Shown one piece after another: positions 34,626-43,970 of a stretch of DNA of 64,000 nucleotides. A model generated the notes under the pieces. That model worked only from the letters and a program-made list of their open reading frames with translations. It was not told the origin of the DNA and did not search any database. Origin of the DNA: Lentilactobacillus sunkii DSM 19904. Its GTDB lineage: Bacteria; Bacillota; Bacilli; Lactobacillales; Lactobacillaceae. Location: NCBI RefSeq assembly GCF_001435575.1, contig NZ_AZEA01000013.1, positions 1 through 64,000 of the forward strand. The letters run 5' to 3'. Made by a program: the position numbers and the translations under genes. Within the stretch, counting starts at the first letter, position 1, and every line of letters starts with the position of its first letter.

Positions 34626-35030
34626 GTGAATGCCGCAAAATTGAAGCAATTTAAGAAGAAATACAAGCAGGAGTCGCACCACCATTACAGAGCGATTGTT
34701 AAAACATTTGCTCCAAACGACAGACGTTATCATATTTTTGATTTTGATAATGGTGATGTGTTGGGGCTGACTAAGACCGTTGCAAACACACCCATGGATG
34801 AAATGAGTGATGCCATTGGATACACTGCATCTGAGCTTGGACATGATGTTTATCGTTCAGTGGATGGCGTCTTCAAAGTTGATGACGTTGTAAAAGATAC
34901 GATATTTGCAACCCACGATGATTGCACGGTCTTCATGTTGGTTCCCGTGACAATGCCTGATAAGCTCAGACTTTATGTAGAAAATCTGGTATTTGAGCAT
35001 CGAAACGACACCTTCCAACAACAGGACTGA
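34626..35030 (+). CDS. conserved hypothetical protein, paralogue of 31414
   Basis: 134 residues from a GTG start at 34626, with TAGGAG eleven bases upstream. A basic N-terminus (AKLKQFKKKYKQESHHHY) precedes a domain shared with the 31414 protein (IFDFDNGDVLG; KLRLYVENL). No signal peptide or membrane segment. Family and function are not recognised. Confidence 0.6.
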   Translation: MNAAKLKQFKKKYKQESHHHYRAIVKTFAPNDRRYHIFDFDNGDVLGLTKTVANTPMDEMSDAIGYTASELGHDVYRSVDGVFKVDDVVKDTIFATHDDCTVFMLVPVTMPDKLRLYVENLVFEHRNDTFQQQD

Positions 35031-35038
35031 AAGAATGG

Positions 35039-35082
35039 AAAAGCGTTCGCTGTTACCTCAACGGTAAGGGCGAACGCTTTTT
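35039..35082 (+). terminator. terminator of the 34626 gene
   Basis: Stem AAAAGCGTTCGC / GCGAACGCTTTT with an inner TTACC/GGTAA pairing and trailing T-run. Confidence 0.9.
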
Positions 35083-35209
35083 TAACTGAGGTAATTATGG
35101 GCTTCTGGCATCCCTATCAATTCCGACTATCTATTGAATAACTAAAATTACCCTCTGACCTTCGTATTGAATTATAATGGAGTACTAATGAATGTCTGGG
35201 GGGATCATA

Positions 35210-35629
35210 ATGAATTCGTATGGACTATTGTTCATGATTGCAATCGGCTGTTTTGGCATTGCCCTGGTCTGCTTCAGTATGATCAGCGGAGACGGCGATC
35301 CAATGCAGGAAGCTGAGAAGCCGGAACCCCGCTTATATGAGGGGCAAACGCCCCAATATGACGTGGAAGTCGAACCCGGCACCTATCAATACGATCCGAT
35401 CACCGGCAAAACCAACATCCCCGAAAATGAATTTGATCTATACATGCTGTATACGATCGATAATCTCCCCCGCGGACAGCAGCTGCAATTAAATGACCTG
35501 GATCTAAAAGCAACCAAAAAGTTAAAGAGTCCGGAAGGCCACTGGCGGATGTTTCCAGAAGCCGTTCAGCAGATGCCGGTTCTGTGGACGATTACCGGGC
35601 ATGGATTAGTATTATTGAGAATTAAATAG
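35210..35629 (+). CDS. single-pass membrane protein (unrecognised)
   Basis: About 139 residues from ATG 35210 (MNSYGLLFMIAIGCFG) after GGGGGGATC. One N-terminal membrane helix (5-24) is followed by a soluble domain rich in Tyr and acidic residues (PGTYQYDPITGKTNIPENEF). The end is compact (VLWTITGHGLVLLRIK). The preceding in-frame codons lack a ribosome binding site. No family recognised. Confidence 0.6.
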   Translation: MNSYGLLFMIAIGCFGIALVCFSMISGDGDPMQEAEKPEPRLYEGQTPQYDVEVEPGTYQYDPITGKTNIPENEFDLYMLYTIDNLPRGQQLQLNDLDLKATKKLKSPEGHWRMFPEAVQQMPVLWTITGHGLVLLRIK

Positions 35630-35637
35630 AAATCAAC

Positions 35638-35673
35638 AAAGTGTTTGAAGTTTTTTAACTTCGAACACTTTTT
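35638..35673. terminator. bidirectional terminator
   Basis: Stem AAAGTGTTTGAAGTT / AACTTCGAACACTTT between convergent genes ending at 35629 and 35689. Confidence 0.85.
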
Positions 35674-35688
35674 ATGTCTGTACCATGA

Positions 35689-36456
35689 TTATTTCAACGA
35701 TTTCTTATTCAAAACTGCTACACTGCCTGCCACAAGGACAAGCGCAGCGACTACTGCAATGGTAATCGCCGGCGCTAACTTTGCCAAATCCTTGGTGTCC
35801 TGCAGGATCGCCATGTTATCCCCAATTAGAGACACCGGATTGTAGTTTTGAGCTTGTTTGAACAAATTAATCATGTACAGCACTGCCATGATCAAAATTG
35901 TGAACAACAGACCACCATAATTATTGCGAGCCATTGTTGAGCCAAACAAAATGACTGCGAGAAAGAACACGCCAAAGATCAGCAGCGGCACAAAAGCAGC
36001 AAACACATCGGGACTCTTACTGTCTGGAAAGTAGTACGCCGTATATCCCCAAGTGACCAGGAATGCACCGGTTGTGACAACCAGCCACTGGCATAGCAAC
36101 ACCAGATACTTCGCGCCAATCACCGTCCAGCGAGGCAGGCCTTTGGTGACCAGATTGACCAGCGTCCCCTTCGACATCTCCTGGCTCATGGTGCCGCCGA
36201 ACATGATGGCGACCACATAGATGCCCATTTGAGCGATGTTCTTATAAAATTGGGTCCAGGAATCCACTGAAGTCGGAGCAGGAATCTTAATGCCAATTGT
36301 CTTGCCAAAGCTCATTTTCATGATTTCCGGGGTCAGTTTGGCGATCAAGGGGCTCATCAATGCAAACACCAGAAAGACTACAGCCAGGATCAAGAAACGA
36401 TACGTCCGCCATGTTTCGAGAAGTTCTTTTTTGAAAAATACCGGTAAATCTCTCAT
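35689..36456 (-). CDS. ABC-2 type transporter permease
   Basis: 255 residues with six predicted membrane segments (e.g. FLILAVVFLVFALMSPL; LLFTILIMAVLYMINLF; ITIAVVAALVLVAGSVAVL in part). A large segment between TM1 and TM2 (about 40-75) is typical of ABC-2 permeases. It overlaps the ATPase gene by four bases (ATGA). As with related operons it probably exports a peptide, lipid or antimicrobial, but the substrate is not known. Confidence 0.82.
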   Translation of the reverse strand: MRDLPVFFKKELLETWRTYRFLILAVVFLVFALMSPLIAKLTPEIMKMSFGKTIGIKIPAPTSVDSWTQFYKNIAQMGIYVVAIMFGGTMSQEMSKGTLVNLVTKGLPRWTVIGAKYLVLLCQWLVVTTGAFLVTWGYTAYYFPDSKSPDVFAAFVPLLIFGVFFLAVILFGSTMARNNYGGLLFTILIMAVLYMINLFKQAQNYNPVSLIGDNMAILQDTKDLAKLAPAITIAVVAALVLVAGSVAVLNKKSLK

Positions 36457-37352
36457 TTCTTGATCACCTCCATGAAGATTTGGTCCAGGGTTGGATCTGC
36501 TTTACGCAGACTCACTGGCGTTAGGTTGGCAGCTAATAATTTTTGCAGGGTGCTTTTCATCATTGGGGCATATTCGCCATGATAAGTCAGAGTGACTGCT
36601 TCTTCATGCTGAGTTCCCTGGAATAGTTCGGCGCATTTCTGGGCTTCGGCCGTGGTGGCAAAAGTCATGACAACCTGTCGATGGCCATATGATGCGTGCA
36701 GGTTAGCCAAGGTGTCACAGGCTTGGACCCGACCGTCATGGAGAATACCCACCCAGTCGCTGATCCGCTCAACATCGCTAAGAATATGGGTGGAAAACAG
36801 CACAGTTACTTTATCCTTTAAGGAATACAATAGATCTAAAAATTCCGCACGGCCTGCCGGGTCCAATGCACTGGTTGGTTCATCGCAGATTAGCAGTTGC
36901 GGATCATTCAGCAGTGCCTGGGCAATCCCCAGTCGCTGGCGCATCCCCCGTGAAAAGCCGTGAATCCGGTGTTTGTCATTTTTTAGCCCCACCAATTGGA
37001 GCATTTGATCAATCTTCTCATTGGCGTTCGGCACTGCTGCGATGTCGGCACACAAGCGTAAGTACTCGGCTGGCGTCATGTAATCATAGAATGCCGGCAC
37101 ATCTGGCAGATATCCGGTAATCCGATTGGTCTTGGTTTCACCGAATCTGACCTTGTCGCCATTTACCAGAATGGTTCCGGCATCTGCCTTTCCCAAGCCC
37201 AAGATCAAGCGCATGGTCGTCGTCTTACCAGCACCGTTTTCCCCAACAAAGCCAAAGATTGAGCCGCGGGGAATACTAAAGCTCAAGTCTTGGAGGACAT
37301 GCTTGGTGCCAAAGCTTTTCTGCACGTGTTCCAGCGTCAATATGTCGCTCAT
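36453..37352 (-). CDS. ABC transporter ATP-binding protein
   Basis: About 299 residues from ATG 37352 (MSDILTLEHVQKSFG), after GAGGAGAG; a longer upstream frame is rejected. Walker A GENGAGKTT, signature FSRGMRQRLG, Walker B LLICDEP, and H-loop FSTHIL. The C-terminal part is the regulatory extension typical of ABC-2 exporters (CcmA type). Start overlaps the stop of the PLDc_N-like gene. Confidence 0.88.
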   Translation of the reverse strand: MSDILTLEHVQKSFGTKHVLQDLSFSIPRGSIFGFVGENGAGKTTTMRLILGLGKADAGTILVNGDKVRFGETKTNRITGYLPDVPAFYDYMTPAEYLRLCADIAAVPNANEKIDQMLQLVGLKNDKHRIHGFSRGMRQRLGIAQALLNDPQLLICDEPTSALDPAGRAEFLDLLYSLKDKVTVLFSTHILSDVERISDWVGILHDGRVQACDTLANLHASYGHRQVVMTFATTAEAQKCAELFQGTQHEEAVTLTYHGEYAPMMKSTLQKLLAANLTPVSLRKADPTLDQIFMEVIKK

Positions 37353-37570
37353 TGATCGGACTCTCCTCTCCCAAAGACGAAGTAAACAACTGGCCCGATA
37401 ATTTGAAATACCACGACGATTACAAGCCATAATAGTTTATTACCAAACCGATAATGGGGGTGGCGCAAGACATGAACCACCGCGGCGATCATCAAACCAA
37501 ATTCGAGTAGAACAACCGGCAGCAAGATTGGCCAATAGTCAATCAGTATTTGAACATTATTCGTGTGCAT
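37349..37570 (-). CDS. small PLDc_N-like membrane protein
   Basis: 73 residues with two membrane helices (IDYWPILLPVVLLEFGLMIAAVV; LLWLVIVVVFQIIGPVVYFVFG in part) and the closing GPVVYFVFGR that marks the phospholipase D nuclease N-terminal family of short proteins. Overlaps the upstream regulator gene by 14 bases and the ATPase start by four. It probably assists or regulates the transporter. Confidence 0.75.
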   Translation of the reverse strand: MHTNNVQILIDYWPILLPVVLLEFGLMIAAVVHVLRHPHYRFGNKLLWLVIVVVFQIIGPVVYFVFGRGESDQ

Positions 37571-38684
37571 TTTGATTAATCTCCTTTAATTTATCAGCAA
37601 GCGGCGCCCAACGCTCATCGTTTCGGAAAGGCGCTAAAGTAGGATCATTGAGTACAATCCCGATCAATTGCTGCTCGACCATCTCGGAATTACGCGGTGT
37701 TTCACTGCCGATATCCAAGTGGTCCAACCAACTGTCGATTTTGTCGAAATACGCGTCGCCGTGGAGGACGAGTGGGAACTTCGTATCGGCTAGCGTATCT
37801 GTGTAGTCGGTTAAGACGGCGAAGACTTCATCTGCTTTCTGTTGGTGGGCAAATCCCATCACCGCAGAAAGCAGAAAGTTGAGATACACGGCGGGATTGA
37901 GGGATGCTAATGCAAACACATCAGCATATGCCCGACCCCGTTGATAGGTTTCTCCAAATCTGTCTGGATCATCGTTCAGCAATACCAGATAATTGGTGAA
38001 GTAGGACATCCCCACACTGGATGCCTGATACATCGCGCTTTGATAAACTGCCTGAGCCTGTTCGGTTTTCCCCTGCATTTGATACGCACTGGCAATCAGG
38101 TTCTCCGTCGGGATATATTCCGGTGTCGTCGTTCCTAACAGTGAAAGCACCTCTGTTGGTTTGTTGAGCAGAAGCAGCGAATAAGCTTCCATGTTTCGCG
38201 CTCTTAGTTTCAACTCGGTATCATCCGAATTCTTTCGTACGCGAATAAACAGTTGTTGGGCTTCCGATACATATTTGGCCGTTTTGTCCTGCATGTCTTT
38301 TCCCGGCAATAAATCAAAATGATTCAGCAGAAGCATCCCCATTTGCTGAAGAAATGGGTAACAGGCATAGTAGCGGCGAACGAAACTCCGCATGGTTGTG
38401 AGCACCTTGTCTCCTGGCTCGGTGGTAAAAGACTTCTTCAACGAACGATATATATTTTGAATTTCTTTAGCGGATAATTGAGGTTCATAATCCATCAAGT
38501 CATCAATCCGCAAATCGAAGTAACTCGCTAACGCCGGCAGTAATGAAATATCCGGATATGACTGTCCGGTTTCCCATTTGGATACCGCGCCCTTGGATAC
38601 ACCGATAAAATCTGCCAACTGCTGTTGGGTGATCCCCCGTTTCTTCCGCTGGCTGACCAGCACTGGTCCAATATTGACCCGCAT
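37557..38684 (-). CDS. XRE-family transcriptional regulator with TPR-like C-terminus
   Basis: About 375 residues from ATG 38684 (MRVNIGPVLVSQRKKRG), GAGGAG eleven bases upstream. Helix-turn-helix ITQQQLADFIGVSKGAVSKWETG at about 18-40. The remaining 300 residues are helical with tetratricopeptide character (ASAYQMQGKTEQAQAVYQSAMYQASS in parts), as in Rgg/PlcR-like sensors. It is the first gene of the PLDc_N-ABC operon and probably controls it, perhaps in response to a small peptide. Confidence 0.8.
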   Translation of the reverse strand: MRVNIGPVLVSQRKKRGITQQQLADFIGVSKGAVSKWETGQSYPDISLLPALASYFDLRIDDLMDYEPQLSAKEIQNIYRSLKKSFTTEPGDKVLTTMRSFVRRYYACYPFLQQMGMLLLNHFDLLPGKDMQDKTAKYVSEAQQLFIRVRKNSDDTELKLRARNMEAYSLLLLNKPTEVLSLLGTTTPEYIPTENLIASAYQMQGKTEQAQAVYQSAMYQASSVGMSYFTNYLVLLNDDPDRFGETYQRGRAYADVFALASLNPAVYLNFLLSAVMGFAHQQKADEVFAVLTDYTDTLADTKFPLVLHGDAYFDKIDSWLDHLDIGSETPRNSEMVEQQLIGIVLNDPTLAPFRNDERWAPLADKLKEINQNAHE

Positions 38685-38856
38685 ATGCGCCAACTCCTCT
38701 CTTTACTGATAATTATAGGTGGGTTTGTTAGCAAAGTATATGGAGTGGTTGTCGATTAATGATGGCAAAAGTCAACCAATAGGATACATGGCATAAAGTG
38801 ACAAAAAAATGCTCGGAGCTTGTGGGCTCTGGGCACTCTTGGTATTTCACATGATA

Positions 38857-39264
38857 TTATGCTGTGGGTTTGGGTGTTTTCTCTTTAACTTGAATTTCAA
38901 AGTATGATTGAATGAAATCACATATATTCTGATCCTCATCCATTAGGGTGACGCTGAACTGATACGATCCTGCTTTGGGTTTTAGGAGCTCAGGAGCATA
39001 TGAAGCACACATCGATAAGTATGGATCATCCGTCTCCATTTTTTCTACCGGAATCATTTGCTCATTGATCAGCATTTCTTCCCCATCGCGATTCATGCTC
39101 ACATCGACAAAATAGGACTTGTCCAGCTGCAGGTTGAAATACCACCATTCAATATTCAATTTGATGTTTGACTGATCGGGATCAATTTGGAAAAAGGCAC
39201 TGCCAGACTTGTGATTCACTTGGTTTTCAATGTATATATGCGCAATCTTTTCGAGATACGTCAC
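38857..39264 (-). CDS. hypothetical cytoplasmic protein
   Basis: 135 residues, acidic, starting MTYLEKIAHIYIENQ with GAGGAG upstream. It looks beta-rich (FFQIDPDQSNIKLNIEWWYFNLQL; YQFSVTLMDEDQNICDF in segments), without signal peptide or membrane helix. No family recognised. It is flanked by unrelated genes on the same strand. Confidence 0.55.
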   Translation of the reverse strand: MTYLEKIAHIYIENQVNHKSGSAFFQIDPDQSNIKLNIEWWYFNLQLDKSYFVDVSMNRDGEEMLINEQMIPVEKMETDDPYLSMCASYAPELLKPKAGSYQFSVTLMDEDQNICDFIQSYFEIQVKEKTPKPTA

Positions 39265-39377
39265 TTGAACTCCTCCTCATTGGGTATTAACGATTGGATT
39301 TCATATTTATGGATTAAGTATACGCGTTATGAACTTTGGGCAGAACGAATTCTTGAAATTTAATCGTCGTTATAAAA

Positions 39378-39409
39378 AAGAACTCGGAGCATTTCGCTTC
39401 GAGTCCTTT
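39378..39409 (-). terminator. terminator of the 39426 gene
   Basis: Stem AAAGAACTCGGAGC / GCTTCGAGTCCTTT (two mismatches) with T-run on the minus strand. It resembles the terminator of the neighbouring paralogue (40911-40943), as expected for a gene duplication. Confidence 0.8.
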
Positions 39410-39425
39410 GATCTTACCATCTTAA

Positions 39426-40793
39426 TTAATAGTTTCCTTGAATAACCAGCGTCTTATTAGCTGATACATAACGGCCATTAGTCAATTGATAACGCGTGGT
39501 CAAATTATGTTTAACCAGCTTCTTAACGTGAAGCCGGGTGCCCTTCTTGTAATGGGCAGTCTTGCCGGTTAAGCTGGTTGTCTTGTACGCGTTGACGCCA
39601 CCTTTGGCAATCACTGTGATCTTGTTGTTCTTAGGCATTGAACGGTAATACAGATTCAGCACATAGGCCCGTCTAGCTGTGATATAGCCAGTCTTGCCAT
39701 AGTTCCTCGAACCCTGGTTGGCATCACGAACTTTATATCGGAGTGTGCCGGTATTGGAACGGGCATAGCCAGTCACAATAAACATTGGGCGGTTAACCCG
39801 CTTTTGTTTGTTGTATTTGGCAACCCGATTATGCTTCGTAAAGTTTGGTGAGCTGTACATGTAGATTGACTTAACCGCATAAACTGCCGTCTTCTTTACA
39901 TTGGCATATTCCGGCAGGCCGGTCTTGCCATCTGCTGGTTTGTTGGTGGTTGGATTCCAGTATGGATTGGTAGGGGTCGTTGGTGTCTGTGTTGACGTTG
40001 GGGTTGGAGTTGGTGTAACAGGGGTTACAGGAATTGGCACAAGGTGAATCGTCATCTTAGCATTGGCCTTACTACTTAAGTCATACCTGACTGGTGAGTT
40101 AGTGACCAATTGATAACCGGATGGCGCAACTGGAGTGTACGCTCCCTTTTCGCCGAGAAATCCTTTAATCGTATCAGTTTTGATAAGGGAACCATTGTTA
40201 TCGTTGACGTATTCGACGGGGATGGTGGCTTCCTGGTAGTCGTAGACAACAGTGAAGGAGGTTGGAACTCCCCCACTGGCTAAGTAGGACAATGAAACCG
40301 CATTGGAACGATAGAAGGTAATTCCGTATCTCATAAAGTCAAAAAATTTTGCCAGACCATCACTCATGCTAGTAATGGTGACACCAAGTTTCTTTTGGAG
40401 ATCTTTCTTACTTTCTGAATTAGTTGTTGGCACACGATTGTCTATATAAGTTTGATAGGCATCAACCGTTTGATCTTTTTCATTTACTGTAAACTTTCTT
40501 GATTTGTAGACCGGTGACAAGTCAGAATTGTCATACTGCAATACAACGTTATTTAAAGTGTCCGCAACCGGATACCCCGGAACAGTTACATTCACATTCT
40601 TAACACCAGTATTGTATGTAATGGTTTGTGCTTCCTTTAATACATTTCCTTGAGTATCGATAATGTTAATGGTTGCTTTAGCCCCAATTGGATCAACATT
40701 GGCTTGTGCATTCGAACCGCTAACCAAAAATGCCAGTAGCACAGCCCCCACGGCCAGCACCATCAAACTGAATTTATTAAGTCGTTTAATCAT
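39426..40793 (-). CDS. secreted MucBP-like/DUF5776 surface protein
   Basis: 455 residues. Signal peptide about 1-31 (ends NAQA). Residues 33-190 are an N-terminal domain of unknown type, followed by a MucBP-like segment (VEYVNDNNGSLIKTDTIKGFLGEKG..YTPVAPSGYQLV). A Pro/Thr spacer (TPVTPTPTPTSTQTPTTP) comes next, and the C-terminal 150 residues are DUF5776 (RYKVRDANQG..KTGYITARRAYV; AHYKKGTRLHVKKLVKHNLTTRYQL). It has no LPXTG; the very basic DUF5776 end probably binds the wall or teichoic acid. Tandem paralogue at 40956. Confidence 0.82.
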   Translation of the reverse strand: MIKRLNKFSLMVLAVGAVLLAFLVSGSNAQANVDPIGAKATINIIDTQGNVLKEAQTITYNTGVKNVNVTVPGYPVADTLNNVVLQYDNSDLSPVYKSRKFTVNEKDQTVDAYQTYIDNRVPTTNSESKKDLQKKLGVTITSMSDGLAKFFDFMRYGITFYRSNAVSLSYLASGGVPTSFTVVYDYQEATIPVEYVNDNNGSLIKTDTIKGFLGEKGAYTPVAPSGYQLVTNSPVRYDLSSKANAKMTIHLVPIPVTPVTPTPTPTSTQTPTTPTNPYWNPTTNKPADGKTGLPEYANVKKTAVYAVKSIYMYSSPNFTKHNRVAKYNKQKRVNRPMFIVTGYARSNTGTLRYKVRDANQGSRNYGKTGYITARRAYVLNLYYRSMPKNNKITVIAKGGVNAYKTTSLTGKTAHYKKGTRLHVKKLVKHNLTTRYQLTNGRYVSANKTLVIQGNY

Positions 40794-40910
40794 TCAAATC
40801 CCCCCATAATCAATGCACGATCAATTATTTAGTTTAAGCATACAAATAAGTGTTTAGGAATATTTTAACAAATTATGGCATCAAAATAAAAATTATGGTT
40901 TGTAAACGAA

Positions 40911-40943
40911 AAAGGACTCGCAGCAAAATGCTCCGAGTCCTTT
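40911..40943 (-). terminator. terminator of the 40956 gene
   Basis: Stem AAAGGACTCG.AGC / GCT.CGAGTCCTTT with T-run on the minus strand. Confidence 0.85.
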
Positions 40944-40955
40944 GGTTTCACTATC

Positions 40956-42308
40956 TTAATAATTTCCTTGAATAACCAGCGTCTTATTAGCTGATACATA
41001 ACGGCCATTAGTCAACTGATAACGAGTGGTCAAATTATGTTTAACGAGCTTCTTAACGTGAAGCCGACTGCCCTTCTTGTAGTGGGCAGTCTTACCGGTT
41101 AAGCTGGCCGTCTTGTATGAGTTGACGCCACCTTTGGCAATAACGGTGATCTTGTTGTTCTTGGGCATTGAACGGTAATATAGGTTCAATACGTAGGCAC
41201 GCTTAGCAGTGATATACCCAGTCTTGCCATAGTTCTTGGTACCTTCATTGATATCACGAACTTTGAATCGCAATGCACCATTATTGGAGCGATTGTAACC
41301 GGTGATGACAAACATTGGCCGGTTAATCCGCTTCTGTTTTGGATACTTAGCAATCCGGTCATTCTTGTTAAATGTCGGTGAACTGTACATATAAATTGGC
41401 TTTACGGCATAAACGGCAGTCTTCTTCACATTTGCATATTCCGGCAGGCCGGTCTTGCCATCAGCCGGTTTGTTGGTAGTTGGATTCCAATATGGATTAG
41501 TTGGAGTTACCGGTGTTGGAGTTGGTGTCGGTGTGACTGGTGTTACAGGAATCGGCACGATGTGAATTGTCATCTTGGCATTACTCTTGCTGTTCAAGTC
41601 ATAACTGACTGGTGAGCTGGTAACCAACTGATAGCCGGATGGAACAACTGGTGTGTATGTCCCCTTTTTGCCGAGGAAGCCTTTAATCGTATCCGTTTTG
41701 ACAACTGCACCATTGTTGTCGTTGATGTATTCAACGGGCATTGTAGCTTCTTGGTAGTCGTAAACGACATTGATGGTCTCAGGAACACCCATAGAAGCTG
41801 CTGCAGCAAATGGGTCGCCCGGGTTGGATGCGAATGTAATTCCCAACCCGTATACTTCAACGATTTTTGCAAGTCCCTCATTAACCGTGGCCAAGCTTCC
41901 AAATTGTGCTTCAAGTGTAGCCTTAGAAAGTTCTTGGTGGTCGGATGATGACACATAGGTTTGGGTGCTGTCCAAGTTACCCGTTTTGTCATTAACCTCG
42001 TAGATACTGGTCTTGTAGTTTGGAGATAATTTGGAATTAAACAAGAAATCAACTTCATGTAATGTGGTATTTACATCATATCCAGGAATCTTTACATCCA
42101 CATTCTTCAAACCAGGCTTGTATGTATTTACCTGTGGATCCCTTAACTTATTCCCTTTTGTATCAACAATATTAATGGTAGCTTCGGCTCCAGTTGGATC
42201 AACTATCCCAGATGCAGCTTGTGCATTCGAACCACCAACCAAAAATGCCAGCAGCACAGCCCCCAACGCCAACATCATCAAACTAAATTTATTTAGTCGT
42301 TTAATCAT
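40956..42308 (-). CDS. secreted MucBP-like/DUF5776 surface protein (paralogue)
   Basis: 450 residues, with the same layout as the 39426 protein: signal peptide ending NAQA, N-terminal domain, MucBP-like segment (VEYINDNNGAVVKTDTIKGFLG), Pro/Thr spacer, then DUF5776. The C-terminal 160 residues are almost identical between the two, the N-terminal domains much less so, which suggests duplication followed by selection or exchange at the exposed end. Intact. Confidence 0.82.
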   Translation of the reverse strand: MIKRLNKFSLMMLALGAVLLAFLVGGSNAQAASGIVDPTGAEATINIVDTKGNKLRDPQVNTYKPGLKNVDVKIPGYDVNTTLHEVDFLFNSKLSPNYKTSIYEVNDKTGNLDSTQTYVSSSDHQELSKATLEAQFGSLATVNEGLAKIVEVYGLGITFASNPGDPFAAAASMGVPETINVVYDYQEATMPVEYINDNNGAVVKTDTIKGFLGKKGTYTPVVPSGYQLVTSSPVSYDLNSKSNAKMTIHIVPIPVTPVTPTPTPTPVTPTNPYWNPTTNKPADGKTGLPEYANVKKTAVYAVKPIYMYSSPTFNKNDRIAKYPKQKRINRPMFVITGYNRSNNGALRFKVRDINEGTKNYGKTGYITAKRAYVLNLYYRSMPKNNKITVIAKGGVNSYKTASLTGKTAHYKKGSRLHVKKLVKHNLTTRYQLTNGRYVSANKTLVIQGNY

Positions 42309-42428
42309 TCAAATCCCTCCCATAATCGATGCATCATTAATTCTTTAACTTAATTATACAATGAATGTTTGGGAATATTTTAACAAATTGAGAAGTAAAA
42401 ATACAAATCAGGGTTTGGAATGCAAAAA

Positions 42429-42460
42429 AGCAGTGACAGATTAATTTTCTGTCGCTGCTT
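42429..42460 (-). terminator. terminator overlapping the end of the DUF1836 gene
   Basis: Stem AAGCAGTGACAGA / TCTGTCGCTGCTT (one mismatch) plus T-run; the stem contains the last codons and stop of the gene. Confidence 0.85.
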
Positions 42461-42965
42461 CTTCTTGTTCATTATCCATTAAGTCGTTCAATCGATACTT
42501 GGCCAATAACCAAAATAGAATTGACTGAACAGCGTCGTATTGCATCAATGTCGCCTGATTGGCGGATTTCAGTTCCAAACTGGTGGGATCCGAAATCTCC
42601 GTGCCCACCTTGGCTGCCTGTTCGTTGAACATAACCACAAAGTTGTTGTAGCCGGCTTTGGGTGAACCGGTTCCCAGCATCGTGATCAATCCTGCTTTGA
42701 CTTCACTTAACGTGAAGATATTTTTAAGCAGACCAACTACAATTGAACCGGCCAGCTGAGTCCGGTAATAGCGTTTCTTAACCGGCGGCACTAAAATTTT
42801 ATCTTTAAAGTAATTATGGAGCATCGTTTTGGTGACTTTATCGCCTGTGATTGGCTCCAAAACACCATTTGTCAGGTCCAACAATTGATCCAAGTGGAGA
42901 GAGAATGTCGGCAGTTCATCCCACATTGGCAATCTGACTTCAAGCTCCGTGGTCTTCTTTGGCAT
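42441..42965 (-). CDS. DUF1836 family protein (probable regulator)
   Basis: 174 residues. DUF1836 features: LDQLLDLTNGVLEPITGDKVTKTMLHNYFKDKILVPPVKKRYYRTQLA in part, a MerR-like winged helix region at about 25-75. The family is often next to degV, as here, where the two genes are 18 bases apart. Its role is probably regulatory, but that is inference. It ends inside its own terminator. Confidence 0.78.
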   Translation of the reverse strand: MPKKTTELEVRLPMWDELPTFSLHLDQLLDLTNGVLEPITGDKVTKTMLHNYFKDKILVPPVKKRYYRTQLAGSIVVGLLKNIFTLSEVKAGLITMLGTGSPKAGYNNFVVMFNEQAAKVGTEISDPTSLELKSANQATLMQYDAVQSILFWLLAKYRLNDLMDNEQEEAATEN

Positions 42966-42982
42966 CCAACCACCCCTTTGTA

Positions 42983-43849
42983 TTATTCGCGTTCGCCAAC
43001 TTGGACACCAACGCCGACAAGGCCGGGACCAGTGTGAACACCCAGTGCAGGTGAAATGCTGCCGCGATAGATCTTTAATTGTGGGAAAGTTGCGTGCAGA
43101 CGGTCATAAACTTTTTCTTGCAGTGGTACATCGGCACCATTGGCAACCCCGACCCTGACACTCTTATTATCTGAAATTAATTTTTCGACTAATGCCACCA
43201 TTTTGGAAATGGCTTTTTGCTCAGAGCGGGCTTTGGCAACTGGGAAATAAATGCCATCTGAATCAGTGGCGATCACCGGCTTGATGTTCAATACGGAACC
43301 AATCAAACCAGCCACTCGACCAATTCGACCACCGGCACGCAAATATTTTAAACTTGGAATGTAGAAGAATGTGCGACTGTTTTTGACGGACTGTTTGAGG
43401 AATTTAATCGTTTCGTCAAAGGTTTGGCCGCAATCAATCATTTCTTCGGCGTAGACAGCAAATAGACCGCTGCCGATACCAATGTTTTTGGTATTAATTA
43501 CTTCCATTTTAAAATCGCTTAATTCATTGGCCACGTTGGTAAAAATCCCAAAAGTGGTCGAAAGATGGGCCGACACGGTAATGCCGATGATGTGATCAAA
43601 GCCGCGTTTTCTCAGCTCATCAACCTTTGCTTCAACACTTCCGCGGGTGGGAGCGGCAGTCTTGGGGAATTGATCGGCCTTATCAAGACGAGCATAGAAT
43701 TCTTCAGGCGTGATGTCGACGTTATCGCGATACTCCTTGCCTGCCATGGTAACAAGCATCGGGGCAACGGCGATATTATCGTATTTATTTAACAGTTCTG
43801 CAGGTACATCAGAACCGGAATCAGCTAGAATCGCAATCTTCTCAGACAT
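42983..43849 (-). CDS. DegV family fatty-acid-binding protein
   Basis: 288 residues. Markers: ILADSGSDVP at the N-terminus, VTISAHLSTTFG-type loop (here GITVSAHLSTTFGIF), and YLRAGGRIGRVAGLIGSVLNIKPV. Such proteins (FakB type) bind fatty acids for the FakA kinase in phospholipid synthesis. Cytoplasmic. First gene of a pair with DUF1836. Confidence 0.88.
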   Translation of the reverse strand: MSEKIAILADSGSDVPAELLNKYDNIAVAPMLVTMAGKEYRDNVDITPEEFYARLDKADQFPKTAAPTRGSVEAKVDELRKRGFDHIIGITVSAHLSTTFGIFTNVANELSDFKMEVINTKNIGIGSGLFAVYAEEMIDCGQTFDETIKFLKQSVKNSRTFFYIPSLKYLRAGGRIGRVAGLIGSVLNIKPVIATDSDGIYFPVAKARSEQKAISKMVALVEKLISDNKSVRVGVANGADVPLQEKVYDRLHATFPQLKIYRGSISPALGVHTGPGLVGVGVQVGERE

Positions 43850-43940
43850 TGAAAGTCTCCTTATTATTTGTACGTAGTTTTAATTACCATTTATGTAGTA
43901 TTGTATACCACATATGTGGGTTGTCAATGCTATTAAAAAA

Positions 43941-43963
43941 GACCATGCAGAAATTGCATGATC
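43941..43963 (-). terminator. terminator of the 45-residue gene
   Basis: Stem GACCATGCA / TGCATGATC followed by six T on the minus strand. Confidence 0.7.
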
Positions 43964-43970
43964 CTCGTTG

